From: Candidatus Obscuribacter sp. | GTDB taxonomy: Bacteria > Cyanobacteriota > Vampirovibrionia > Obscuribacterales > Obscuribacteraceae | Direction: 5' to 3' | DNA: 33,346 bases | Assembly (NCBI GenBank): GCA_021772135.1 | Contig: JADYXQ010000216.1 | Span: 1-33,346, forward strand | Part shown: one piece after another, positions 1 through 8,590 of the stretch | How positions within the stretch are numbered: position 1 is the first letter of the stretch | Layout: each line of letters opens with the position of its first letter | Notes under the pieces: generated by a model | What the model was told of the DNA's origin: nothing | Databases searched by the model: none | The model's input: the letters and a program-made list of their open reading frames with translations, nothing else | Position numbers and translations under genes: made by a program

Positions 1-82
1 CGGCAATGTCAGTCAATTTTTTATGACCCGGATTATGATTTCATATAGTATGATTCTTGTGCGCACGTGGGTCCCTAGTAGG

Positions 83-101
83 TTGTCACCTATTTGTCAC
101 C
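83..101. repeat. Direct repeat TTGTCACC, two copies 11 bp apart
   Basis: The 8-mer TTGTCACC occurs at 83-90 and again at 94-101, an 11 bp start-to-start spacing, close to one helical turn. It lies in a gene-free stretch at the left edge, next to a second phased repeat and a tRNA-3'-end-like sequence. Such spacing suits a DNA-binding protein that occupies one face of the helix. Its function is unknown. Confidence 0.6.
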
Positions 102-117
102 CCTCAGTACGATAAAT

Positions 118-142
118 GACGAGACTCGACGATATTGGACGA
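118..142. repeat. Three GACGA direct repeats with exact 10 bp period
   Basis: GACGA starts at 118, 128 and 138, giving a perfect 10 bp period. The second and third copies extend to GACGATA. The array sits between the TTGTCACC pair and the tRNA-like 3' end. It could be a recombinase arm-type site or a regulator-binding array. The sequence does not decide which. Confidence 0.6.
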
Positions 143-215
143 TACCCCCAATATTCCGAAGAAAGTGACTGGCGCCCGAATAGAGTTTCTAGTGCTGTAT
201 AAACATAAGTGGCAA

Positions 216-244
216 GAAGAGTTCGAATCTCTCCTCGTGCACCA
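216..244 (+). other. tRNA 3'-end-like segment (T-arm plus CCA), no 5' half
   Basis: The loop TTCGAAT (222-228) is flanked by AAGAG and CTCTC, forming a four-pair stem with a terminal A-C mismatch. Seven bases, a discriminator A and CCA (242-244) follow at the distance expected of a tRNA T-arm and acceptor end. The matching 5' acceptor strand, D-arm and anticodon arm are not found upstream, so this is not a complete tRNA. tRNA 3' ends are common integration targets, so a displaced attachment-site remnant is a reasonable reading. Coincidence remains possible. Confidence 0.35.
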
Positions 245-272
245 TTTCACACTTAAGTACACTGACTGTCAG

Positions 273-1307
273 TTATTCCGCTTTAGCCGGTGCATTGACA
301 GAGCTGTGTTCGTCAATAAACGCCAGGGCTGTACCAAAAGCGTCGTCTGCAACTTTCACATCTTCGAATGTGTAGTGATCGCCTTCAGGTAAACGCACAA
401 ACTTTTTGTCTTTAGTGGCCAGATTTTTATAGACGCTTTCTGAACCAACAAGCTTAGATTCGCCATCTTTGTCTCCGTGCACAATTAGCACAGGCATGTT
501 TTTGATTTCTTTGGCCATCGCTTTAGTTTTGTACATAAAGAACTGGCAGGCCACCATTTCGCCGGCAGTAACGTCCATGCGCACCATGTCGTCGTCGCTA
601 AGCGCCGCTTTTAACTCTTGCTTTGGTGTGGCCACATCCATCAATTTTTCGCCCAGACCAAAGGCATGCTTGGAGCCTACAGCCATGCCTACGCCTACAT
701 TCATAAAGTTATTCACCGACTTAAAGTGATCGCCACCCGGGGCGGCTGAGATGATGCCGGTAATTAAAGTTGGATACTCGCTGGCCGCTTGCAGGGCAAG
801 GGCACCACCCATGGCTTCACCAAGAATGAAAACAGGTACGTCAGGATGAAGTTTGTGGATTTCTTCGCAAGAACCTTTGACGTCAGCTAATGTTTTTTTC
901 AAATCCATTTTGCTTTCTTTTTTGTCCATTTCACGCCATCCGCCAAACCCGCGCAAATCAATGGCATAGACAGAAATGTCTTTTTCCGCCATGCGCTGTC
1001 CGAGGTCGTCAAAACAACCACTGTATAAACCCAGTTCGTGCAAAGCTAGAATTATGGCCTTAGGTTTTTTCGCCTGCCAGTAAATGGCCGGTGGATTACC
1101 AGGCACTAGGCCAACTTGTGTGCCGTGCAAATTTCTTTTCTTACGTTTGGTGTCGCCAGAATGTTTTTTTGAAAATGGCCAGAATGCCTGGGCCGGTGCA
1201 AGAGGAAGAGAGGCGGCCAGTAATGCCACGAGCAAAGCGGCCGCGACTGTTTGACGAGTAGTAAACATATTTTTGCCACCGTTGCCCACGTTATTTACCA
1301 GTTTCAT
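273..1307 (-). CDS. Exported alpha/beta-hydrolase homologue lacking the nucleophile Ser
   Basis: This protein of 344 residues has the alpha/beta-hydrolase fold of the serine-aminopeptidase/monoacylglycerol-lipase type (Hydrolase_4). A signal peptide ends near AQA at about residue 41. The RBS AGGAGA sits 6 nt before the ATG and fixes the start. The nucleophile elbow reads GEAMGG (163-168), so residue 165 is Ala (codon GCC) where the family has Ser. The oxyanion HG motif reads HE (90-91). The Asp (D281) and His (H311) positions are kept. The homologue at 18748-20493 aligns well and has the intact GESMGG. The gene starts 8 nt after the TPR-caspase stop codon, and its RBS overlaps that stop, so the two are probably translationally coupled. 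I infer a secreted or periplasmic non-catalytic binding or regulatory protein. A shifted active site cannot be excluded. Confidence 0.88.
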   Translation of the reverse strand: MKLVNNVGNGGKNMFTTRQTVAAALLVALLAASLPLAPAQAFWPFSKKHSGDTKRKKRNLHGTQVGLVPGNPPAIYWQAKKPKAIILALHELGLYSGCFDDLGQRMAEKDISVYAIDLRGFGGWREMDKKESKMDLKKTLADVKGSCEEIHKLHPDVPVFILGEAMGGALALQAASEYPTLITGIISAAPGGDHFKSVNNFMNVGVGMAVGSKHAFGLGEKLMDVATPKQELKAALSDDDMVRMDVTAGEMVACQFFMYKTKAMAKEIKNMPVLIVHGDKDGESKLVGSESVYKNLATKDKKFVRLPEGDHYTFEDVKVADDAFGTALAFIDEHSSVNAPAKAE

Positions 1308-1315
1308 AATTTCTC

Positions 1316-3988
1316 CTATTGCTTTTTCACAGTGACCGATGAGCCGGATGCCTTAGAGCCTGACGGCTTCGCTAAAATTTCTGCAGGACTGCGTGGATTT
1401 GCGGGTTTAAAGCCTAATTGAGGCTCATTATCCAAACCAAGCTTTGGTACTACCACCGGTGCTTGCAACTGAGTGCGATCTCTTAATACTTCCTCTTCAA
1501 CCTGCTCTTTCAAATAGTTAAAAGCTTGGTTAAGAGTGGTATCAGTGCCGTGTAAGGTCAAACCTTCAATCAGCCGCCGGGTAAACACGCCATTAGAATA
1601 GCGCTTTGACTCCCAGGATATCTGATCGGCTTGACTGGCTGCAACCACAATTTGCCCCGGAGGCGAAACTAAAGTCTCGGCAGTAATATTGCGAATGCGA
1701 TAAATGCCCTTGCTACCCTTTGCTTCAGCTGGGTCCGCGGTTTCGGCAACCTCTGTATAGGCAGCCTTTTCTTTGGGCACTTCGCTGTTGGCAGCCGCGC
1801 CGCCGTGGCAAACGTCAAGAAACACACAGATGCGATCAGACTGCACCAGATTTTTAAGGCCGGCCACCAGCCATTGCATTGGGATACCAGAAAAGACGAT
1901 ATTCTGGGCATTGCCTTCATAAGGCACAATGAAATTAGCACCGCCAACCTGGCTGGCGGCCTGAGTGCCGTGGCTAGAAATATAAATTACAGCCATGTCG
2001 TCCTTCTTGACGACGTGTTTTAACCACTTGTCGCCAAGTAGGGCCACGATATTTGACCTGGTGGCATCTTGATCGGTAATCAATTTGACGTGGTCAGGCT
2101 GGAAATTGGCACGAGTGATGAGGAAATTTTTGAAGTCGATGGCGTCTTTTGCAGCAAATCGCAAATTCAAAGACGAATCTTGAAAACTGCTGATACCTAC
2201 TACCAGTGCCCATTTATCTTGAATAGGTCTGGCTCCAGCCGGAGCAGTGACAACTTCAGGCTGATTTTGCTCAAAATAAAGGCCCTTCTCAGCTTTTTCA
2301 ATTGACCGCGCTCTAACAATTAACGGTTTTGCTTCAGCAGTTTTATTTTCAGAAATAAGCACTTTAGCGAGAATTTCCAGATCACGAGCAACCAGTAAAT
2401 TGCTGTCACTAGTGATGCGTTGATCACGGGCCAAAAGGCGCCGGGCGTATTGTTCGGCCGAGTCTAGCTGGGCAGTATCATCTTTCAAAATATCAACCAA
2501 TTCGCGCAATATCAGCGCTACATAATCATGATCGGCGCCAAGCGATTGCTCTTCTATGGCTAGAGCGCGCACCAGAAGTGGTACCGCTTTCGTTTTTTGA
2601 TCATTTCTCACCAGAATGTCGGCGAGATTAACCAGATTTTGCGCTACTTGAATGTGCGACTTGCCATAAACTTTTTCGCGCACGGCCAGAGCCTGAGTCA
2701 ATAATGCCTCTGCTTGATCGAGGCGGCCCATATTGCTGTACAGGAAAGCGAGATTGTTCATGCAGGTGGCGGCTTCTGGATGCTCATCGCCGTGAGTGGC
2801 CCTCGAGATTTCCAGCGCTTCTTTATAAACTTGCTCTGAAAGTGAATATTTACCCTGACGCAAATACAACTGGCCCAGGGTAGTTAAGTCGAGCACCACT
2901 GCCGGTGACTTTCTTCCCGCTGCCCTTTCATCAATGGCCAGGGCTTGTTTTACACTTTTTTCTGACGCTCTATAATTGTCACACTCAAGATAGGCATTGC
3001 CCAGCGCCAGCAGTGTTGCACTCAATTGCTGATCGTCGGAAGTTGCTTCTTTGAGGCGAATTTGCAGTGCTTTTTGCAAAACAATAACGGCCAGGTCAGG
3101 GCGATTTTCACTGAGCAGGCGGCCGCGGACAACAAGAGCGGCAGCCAATTCTTGAGATTGTCCAAATTGTTTTTCAACCTCAGCAATGGCTTGTTTAGAG
3201 GTACTGTCGGCCTTAGCATCCTTGCCTTGCTTCTGATATAAAACTGCCAGGCTGGCTAGATTTTTTGACAGCGATAGGTCTTTAGCATTAATAATCTGAC
3301 GCTGAGTCGTTGCCAGTGTATAAAGCGTCTCTGCTTCTGAGAGGCGGCCCTGGCTCAAGTAAAAGTCAGCCAGTCGTTCTTGAGCAATTAAAACAGCAGC
3401 ATCGCTCTTGCTGTGATCTTGCTCTTTCAGTTTTATGGCTTGCAACAACAGTGCTTCAACTTTGCCTATCGTCCCTGTGCGCTGATAGAGCATAGCAAGA
3501 TCTGTACAGACAGAGGCCCTGGCATAGCTTTCATTGAGCTTTTCGGCAATCTCTTGTTGTTGTTGAAGGATTCTTTCAGCGTCGGCAAATTTGCCTGCGG
3601 CTACGAGCACATGATTGAGGGCGCGCAAATCGACAAATCGCACGGCGTCGGTGGCGCTTTCATCTAGTTTGAGCAACTGTTGATAATGACTTTCGGCAGC
3701 ACCATAGTTGCCGGTTGCTGAGTAGACTCCAGCCAGCGCCCTCAGGGTCTTCGCCTTTCGTGGATCGCTGTTTTCAAAATCGTTGGCAGAATTCCACGCG
3801 GCAGTTAACTGCTTCTCGGCTTCGGGCCAGTTACGAGCCTGCGCGGCATTAGCGCCAGAAGCAAAGAGAGCCTGCCAGACAGACTCTTGCCCGAATACAA
3901 AACTGCCTGCCGACGCGCTCAAAAGAACGGTGAGGGCCAGAGCGGCAGTTTTGCTTTTGACTTGAAAATCACGCATAGTAGTGAGCAT
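1316..3988 (-). CDS. Exported TPR protein with C-terminal caspase-like (C14) peptidase
   Basis: The protein has 890 residues. A signal peptide occupies about residues 6-34. Tandem TPR units of kinesin-light-chain type cover about 40-565, and a caspase/metacaspase domain covers about 588-850. The catalytic pair is visible: His673 in SSHG and Cys727 in DVCHGG, the usual metacaspase signature, so the peptidase looks active. The family cleaves after basic or acidic residues and the TPRs usually hold partner proteins. The substrate here is unknown. The export signal places it outside the cytoplasm, which is unusual for a caspase. The start may be ATG 3988 or ATG 3976; neither has a strong RBS, and a good extended -10 lies just upstream. 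It is first in a two-gene operon with the Ser-less hydrolase. The second caspase/hydrolase pair at 18748-22263 shows the reverse gene and domain order. Confidence 0.9.
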   Translation of the reverse strand: MLTTMRDFQVKSKTAALALTVLLSASAGSFVFGQESVWQALFASGANAAQARNWPEAEKQLTAAWNSANDFENSDPRKAKTLRALAGVYSATGNYGAAESHYQQLLKLDESATDAVRFVDLRALNHVLVAAGKFADAERILQQQQEIAEKLNESYARASVCTDLAMLYQRTGTIGKVEALLLQAIKLKEQDHSKSDAAVLIAQERLADFYLSQGRLSEAETLYTLATTQRQIINAKDLSLSKNLASLAVLYQKQGKDAKADSTSKQAIAEVEKQFGQSQELAAALVVRGRLLSENRPDLAVIVLQKALQIRLKEATSDDQQLSATLLALGNAYLECDNYRASEKSVKQALAIDERAAGRKSPAVVLDLTTLGQLYLRQGKYSLSEQVYKEALEISRATHGDEHPEAATCMNNLAFLYSNMGRLDQAEALLTQALAVREKVYGKSHIQVAQNLVNLADILVRNDQKTKAVPLLVRALAIEEQSLGADHDYVALILRELVDILKDDTAQLDSAEQYARRLLARDQRITSDSNLLVARDLEILAKVLISENKTAEAKPLIVRARSIEKAEKGLYFEQNQPEVVTAPAGARPIQDKWALVVGISSFQDSSLNLRFAAKDAIDFKNFLITRANFQPDHVKLITDQDATRSNIVALLGDKWLKHVVKKDDMAVIYISSHGTQAASQVGGANFIVPYEGNAQNIVFSGIPMQWLVAGLKNLVQSDRICVFLDVCHGGAAANSEVPKEKAAYTEVAETADPAEAKGSKGIYRIRNITAETLVSPPGQIVVAASQADQISWESKRYSNGVFTRRLIEGLTLHGTDTTLNQAFNYLKEQVEEEVLRDRTQLQAPVVVPKLGLDNEPQLGFKPANPRSPAEILAKPSGSKASGSSVTVKKQ

Positions 3989-4002
3989 GGCCTAAATTGA
4001 GC

Positions 4003-4032
4003 ATTCTACCAACCTGACACTGCTTGTGGCGA
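4003..4032 (-). promoter_or_regulatory. Putative extended -10 promoter for the TPR-caspase operon
   Basis: Read on the minus strand, TGG-TAGAAT is an extended -10 at 4003-4011, with a weak -35 (TCGCCA, 4027-4032) at an 18 bp spacer. The predicted transcript would start only about 8 nt before ATG 3988, or about 20 nt before ATG 3976. It lies in the 129 bp region shared with the divergent gene at 4118. Confidence 0.4.
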
Positions 4033-4117
4033 AGTTAGGAAGAATTCTCATCATTCACAGGAAAGGCTGGGCCTGGCAAAGCTGGCCAAAACCTTCACGG
4101 CACTGTAAATTAGGGCG

Positions 4118-5176
4118 ATGTCTTACTCTCCACCAGCCGCCAGCGTTGAAGTACAACGCACACCTGCATATTTCAGCCTGGTTAAAGGCCTCAACACCGT
4201 AAGCTACTTGGCCGTACTCTGGCTGACGTGGAAATTTTTCAGCGGCCAATTAGACGTGCAGGTTTCAGGCGGTTGCGTGGCCGTAAGTGGCGCCTGGCTA
4301 ATTTTAACTCGTATAAAAGTAGACCATTTACTGCAGACTTATTTTGATGTGCTCTCCCGCATTGAGCTGCAACTACCAGTGGTGCTCGGTATCCTCATCA
4401 GTTCAGTCGCCCTGTTAGCCAGAGCTATTCATCCAGTGGTGCATGTAGTTGCCCTGGCAGAGCTGGCACTGTGGATCTATATTTTCGTTCTTTATAGAAG
4501 AAACAAAGCACGGTTCAAAAAACAGGGCTATGGGCCCGTGCCTCTGAATACGCTGATTAATCCGCCGGCTGCGGTATTGCAATCAGGCGATTTGCTACTC
4601 ACGAGCGGAAATATCGCCAGAACTTTGCATGAAAGTGTTGGTCATGCCGAAACCGTAATAGAAATGGCGGACGGGAAAAAAATGCTTTTCAGCTCATATA
4701 TGGCAAAAGGCTGCATTTTGCATGACATTGCTGATGTCACTGGTGCGGGCTACAAGGGCCATTATGTGGGCCTGCATTTGAAGACGCCGTGGACAGCAGA
4801 GCAAAAAAAGGCGGCCGCCGACGCCGCTTTAGAAATGGTGCAGACCAATAAAAAGTGGGCCGCTCAAGAGAATATTCGAGTGCTAAAAAGAATTGATTAT
4901 CTGCCTTTGCCACAATCTATTAAAGATGGCCTGCGAAAGTTTTTTTACGCCAGCGGCTACGACTGGTTCGGCACCTTTATGGGCCGCATCGCCAGCGACA
5001 GGTGGACATGTATTGGCGCCGCCGTAGAGCTGTACAGACGGCTAGGAGTGCCAATCAATCACTATGGCACCGGCTTATTTGGTGCCGGCACCACCCTATT
5101 AGACCCAATTATGCCCGTGCGGTTTTTATCCGATCCGGCCTTGCATTTGATTACTAAAGACCCAGAAAGTCTTTGA
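4118..5176 (+). CDS. Membrane-anchored permuted papain-fold (YiiX/NlpC-P60-like) enzyme
   Basis: The protein has 352 residues. Its first 130 contain three to four hydrophobic helices (about 25-42, 47-64, 88-104, 106-126). A soluble domain of about 155-340 follows. It opens with GDLLL and has a His in VGHAE (H176), then a Cys in WTCIGA (C298). His before Cys, after a GDL strand, is the arrangement of circularly permuted NlpC/P60-like amidases and thiol hydrolases such as YiiX/YebB. Family members act on lipids, peptides or cell-wall amide bonds. The exact substrate cannot be told here. The gene is divergent from the TPR-caspase gene, and its last 23 nt overlap the end of the convergent gene at 5154-5906. 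The fold assignment comes from motif order only. Confidence 0.7.
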   Translation: MSYSPPAASVEVQRTPAYFSLVKGLNTVSYLAVLWLTWKFFSGQLDVQVSGGCVAVSGAWLILTRIKVDHLLQTYFDVLSRIELQLPVVLGILISSVALLARAIHPVVHVVALAELALWIYIFVLYRRNKARFKKQGYGPVPLNTLINPPAAVLQSGDLLLTSGNIARTLHESVGHAETVIEMADGKKMLFSSYMAKGCILHDIADVTGAGYKGHYVGLHLKTPWTAEQKKAAADAALEMVQTNKKWAAQENIRVLKRIDYLPLPQSIKDGLRKFFYASGYDWFGTFMGRIASDRWTCIGAAVELYRRLGVPINHYGTGLFGAGTTLLDPIMPVRFLSDPALHLITKDPESL

Positions 5177-5906
5177 TTTTTTCAGTTGCCGAAACTTTGG
5201 GCCGGTAAAATTCGCCTGTCCAACCCTGGTTGCCGGCTGCGGCATTATTGCTTGATTGGGAAGAACTGGCCATTTCATACAGCGTCGATAATAGAGCACG
5301 ACACTGGGCGGTAGCACCCTTGCCTTCGACTTTTAACTCCTGCGGTGAATAATGAGCTTGTGTATCCATCTGCCCGACGAATCGAGCATATTCAGGGCGC
5401 AGGCTAAAGCCGATTAATGGCAACTGTGGTTGCGCAAAAACTGTAGATACTTCGTCTAACACTTCTTGCAATGCGTTGAGATCCCAGGCCAATACTTTTC
5501 TGCCTTCGAACAATTTGTTCAAGTGAATAACAATCTCACTGAAAGGCAGGGCGTTGAAGACCACGGCTTGATCAATACCATGATCACTAATCAGCTCGTT
5601 GGGTATAACTTGCTGTGGCTTGAGCATAGTTTCAAACAAAACCTTGCCACCTGGAGTCACCACTGATAGTGTCAAAAGTCGTATAGACGACGACAGAACG
5701 CTATTGCGCAGATCTGAAGGTTCAGCGCGACTGACATTGATTGCAAGCATCAACCAATCGGTGGAATCAATTAGATACCGGGCCCAGATAATCGACTTGT
5801 TGCGGTCTACAGGGCTTGGATGGATGCCAGGATCAATTTTGGCAGAATGCATATCTATTCTCAAAGTAGGGGCAAGCAACATTTTAGCCGCTTGCCGTTT
5901 GAGCAA
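5154..5906 (-). CDS. DnaQ-like exonuclease-fold protein with catalytic residues lost
   Basis: The protein has 250 residues. Positions about 75-215 follow the DnaQ/RNase T exonuclease pattern: a GKVLFETMLKP strand, DHGI (108-111), the FEGRKVLAW helix-strand, YARFVG and a C-terminal CRALLSTLYEMA helix. The DEDDh residues are missing. The first strand reads AIN in place of D-x-E. The N-x-x-x-D motif reads D142-L-N-A-L146. The H-D-A-L-x-D motif reads K196-G-A-T-A-Q201. It is therefore probably a non-catalytic member. The TTG start at 5906 has AAGGG six bases upstream; ATG 5882 is an alternative. It lies 53 nt downstream of the TPR-metalloprotease on the same strand and may be cotranscribed. The fold is moderately sure and the role unknown. 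Confidence 0.7.
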   Translation of the reverse strand: MLKRQAAKMLLAPTLRIDMHSAKIDPGIHPSPVDRNKSIIWARYLIDSTDWLMLAINVSRAEPSDLRNSVLSSSIRLLTLSVVTPGGKVLFETMLKPQQVIPNELISDHGIDQAVVFNALPFSEIVIHLNKLFEGRKVLAWDLNALQEVLDEVSTVFAQPQLPLIGFSLRPEYARFVGQMDTQAHYSPQELKVEGKGATAQCRALLSTLYEMASSSQSSNNAAAGNQGWTGEFYRPKVSATEKIKDFLGL

Positions 5907-5959
5907 GATTAACCCTTTACAATCCTGGTGTTCAAATTTGTCACCACCAGTGCCTAACT

Positions 5960-8521
5960 TTATTTTTGATTATGACGATAAAGCTTGCGAATACTTTCTC
6001 GGTCACGGCTAGAAAGCTCTGACGAACATGACTTCCAGTACATTACATCTTGCCCGGCGGGAGAATGTCCAACTCCAATTACGTGACCAAATTCGTGCAT
6101 AAAAAGTGTATAAAGATGAGTTTTTGCAAATGAACTCATTTCTTGATTGATGATCTTGTCTATGCCGTTTTGCACCGAAGACTCACCATCGTATGATGGG
6201 CAGTAGACGCGCACATGGGCCTTATCCAGCGCTCTTGCACCAGCATCTCCGTTAACGTAAATTACACTGGTGCGACCGGCAGAACTGTAAGGAATATCGT
6301 CATAGGAAGTCACTCTTTCGATATATACATCAGCCTCTTTAGCGCTGTCGACGAAAGCAAGCTTGACTGGTGAGTTTTCAAAATCAGTCCACTGCGCCAT
6401 GGCCTTAAGCATCAATTTTTTCAGATCGCCGCCGAAACCATTAGTGGTGCTGTTCTCGACAAATACTTTTAGTGGAAAGCGCTTTGCTTGCCAAAAATTG
6501 TTTGGTTCGGCCTTAAGATAATCACTGTCTGACGGGGGGCTTTTGTGGCGGCTTAACAAGTTATATTCAATGTCACCGATGGTCCAAGTGAGACGATCGA
6601 TTTCATCGAGATCTTGCTCTTCTTTAAGACATATCTTAAAACCATCGCGTGCCTTTTTAAAATCACTGGTGGCTTCTTTGTAGCGCCCGAGAAGATCAAG
6701 GGCAATGGCGCGAGACTGATACCAATCAGCCACCTGCCTGATTTTGGTCTGGGGAAACTCTTCTATCATACGCGTATAGAGTCTAGCCGACTCTTCAAAT
6801 TGATTGGCCATCTGAGCCACCCAGGCCATTTGCCATAAAGTGGCTAACACCTGGTCTTTTTCATCGCCTATGGCTTCCCGCATAGAAAGCAAAACAGCAT
6901 CACTGATGGTGGCCTGATCGTAACGCTTGCAAGCAATTGAGGCGTCGGCGTATCCTTGAAGTGCATCGCTGAATTGTCGCTTAAAACTTTCGCTAGATGT
7001 ATCTGAAGCCCTTTGAGCGGTTTTAAAATAATGCTTCGAAAGTTGTTCAGCTAATTGTTCAAACGAAAGCGCTTGAAAATTATCAACAGAGCCGAGCTCT
7101 CGTGCGGCCAAAAGCTGCATGGTCTCGAGATAAAAGCGTCTAGCAAATTCTCCACGCTCTGCCGCAATCAAAATACGACCAAGCGTGCTTCTCGTATCTA
7201 CCGCCGCATTATCCGTTTTGCCTTTCTTTTCCCTCAAATTTAGCGCTTCAGTCATATAGTGCTCAGCTTCATCGCAAGAGCCGGCCCAGAATAAAGTTTC
7301 ACCCAAATCATAAGAAATACTGGAGCGCAAATCTTCTAGTTCGGGAAAATAATATTGACTGACTAGATTGGCCTTGCGAAAAAGGTGTGCGGCCTCGCTA
7401 AGCTTGCCGTCAATTTTACACAGATATGCAGCTGAAACTAGAGCGTGCAAGCTATGCACGACTTTGTCTTTTTGCTCTTGTGTAATTATGGAATTTTTTG
7501 CAGGCGGCAAAGGCAAATCAACCAGACCAATTTCGGCCAGACGTATGAATTGCTCTACGGTTTCATCAGTCTGCGGCCTGGCAGAAAGCGGGGACTGTTT
7601 TAGATTTTCAATGACGGCACTAAAATGCTGCAAAGCCTCTTCACGACGGTCAAGGCCGCTTAAGCTCTGAGCCAGTGCCAGTCTGGTTTCGCGCTCTTGC
7701 AGCTTGCGCTGCTCACCGCCAGACTGCTCATAAGCAGTCAAAGCCTGTCGCAACTTTGCTTCGGCCTTCTCAAATTGCCCCGCCTTAAACAGTACTACAC
7801 CGTCTGAATAGAGACTTTCTGCCTCCACATCAACATTCTGGCCGATATCCAAATCGAGAGGCTTCATAGATTTCACTTTAGCACCTGACTGTGCAAGCAG
7901 GTTTAATGAGGTCAATAAAGAGCGGCTGTTTTCGGGTTCACTGTTTTTTAAATCATTAGCCAATTTCATTGCTAGCTGATAGGCGGCAGAGACAGAGAGC
8001 TTTGCCTTGGCAGTGCTCTTCTGCTTTCTGTCAGGCTGCTTTTTGTCAGACTTTTTATTGTCAGGCTCTTTTGCTGTCGATGACTGCTGAAAATCAATCA
8101 GAGCGATAAGCTGATTGCGAGCCCGGTCAAACTGCTGGGCTCTCGCCAGTGTATGTAATTGCAATATCTTTTCGGCCCGGGCCAAACGATGATTAGAAAA
8201 CTTTGTCAGCAACTGAACCTCGGCGGCCCTGCTGACCTTATCGATTTGTTTGAGCGATTTTGAGTCAGGAGCAAGTTGATTAAGTACAGTGCGTGCAAGA
8301 TATTGATCGACTAACACTTGGTTTAAATTGGCTTGCCAACCGCTGTTAATCAAGCTAGCGATGCCCAGGTCGGAAGCTTTAAGGGCACCGTCCCAGGTAG
8401 TAATTTTCTCTTGTTCACCAAAGAGAAAACTATCATGAGAAGCCCACGCGTTGGCACCGGCAAGCCACAAAAGCAGGCTCACAGACGCCGGCAGCAGTGA
8501 TTTACTTCTCAAGCTTATCAA
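5960..8521 (-). CDS. Exported TPR protein with C-terminal matrixin-like zinc metalloprotease
   Basis: The protein has 853 residues. The N-terminal signal peptide ends near AWA (about 27). A Lys/Asp-rich linker lies at about 150-172, and TPR-type helical repeats fill about 235-625. A metzincin domain spans about 675-845, with the zinc motif HEFGHVIGVGH (His809, Glu810, His813, His819) and a Met-turn at M827, as in M10 matrixins. All catalytic residues are present, so this looks like an active extracytoplasmic endopeptidase with a TPR docking arm. The start is TTG 8521 without a clear RBS; TTG 8512 is an alternative. The gene precedes the DnaQ-like gene on the same strand. Combining TPRs with a matrixin is uncommon and parallels the TPR-caspase design upstream. 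Confidence 0.88.
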   Translation of the reverse strand: MISLRSKSLLPASVSLLLWLAGANAWASHDSFLFGEQEKITTWDGALKASDLGIASLINSGWQANLNQVLVDQYLARTVLNQLAPDSKSLKQIDKVSRAAEVQLLTKFSNHRLARAEKILQLHTLARAQQFDRARNQLIALIDFQQSSTAKEPDNKKSDKKQPDRKQKSTAKAKLSVSAAYQLAMKLANDLKNSEPENSRSLLTSLNLLAQSGAKVKSMKPLDLDIGQNVDVEAESLYSDGVVLFKAGQFEKAEAKLRQALTAYEQSGGEQRKLQERETRLALAQSLSGLDRREEALQHFSAVIENLKQSPLSARPQTDETVEQFIRLAEIGLVDLPLPPAKNSIITQEQKDKVVHSLHALVSAAYLCKIDGKLSEAAHLFRKANLVSQYYFPELEDLRSSISYDLGETLFWAGSCDEAEHYMTEALNLREKKGKTDNAAVDTRSTLGRILIAAERGEFARRFYLETMQLLAARELGSVDNFQALSFEQLAEQLSKHYFKTAQRASDTSSESFKRQFSDALQGYADASIACKRYDQATISDAVLLSMREAIGDEKDQVLATLWQMAWVAQMANQFEESARLYTRMIEEFPQTKIRQVADWYQSRAIALDLLGRYKEATSDFKKARDGFKICLKEEQDLDEIDRLTWTIGDIEYNLLSRHKSPPSDSDYLKAEPNNFWQAKRFPLKVFVENSTTNGFGGDLKKLMLKAMAQWTDFENSPVKLAFVDSAKEADVYIERVTSYDDIPYSSAGRTSVIYVNGDAGARALDKAHVRVYCPSYDGESSVQNGIDKIINQEMSSFAKTHLYTLFMHEFGHVIGVGHSPAGQDVMYWKSCSSELSSRDRESIRKLYRHNQK

Positions 8522-8590
8522 CCCATGACATAATGGCAGCTATCTATTGTTTAGCCCCGACAGTTTAACAGCTTTCATAAGGTGCCCATT

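Noticed and set aside
155..244. Complete tRNA gene
   Set aside because: Only the T-arm and CCA end fit. No 5' acceptor strand complementary to CTCGTGC, no D-arm and no anticodon arm were found at the right distances.
135..392. Open frame of 85 codons on the plus strand at the left edge
   Set aside because: Nearly half lies antisense to the well-supported hydrolase gene, it has no RBS or recognisable domain, and it runs through the repeat and tRNA-like region.
5599..6012. Plus-strand open frame of 137 codons
   Set aside because: It is antisense to two real genes and has no family resemblance.
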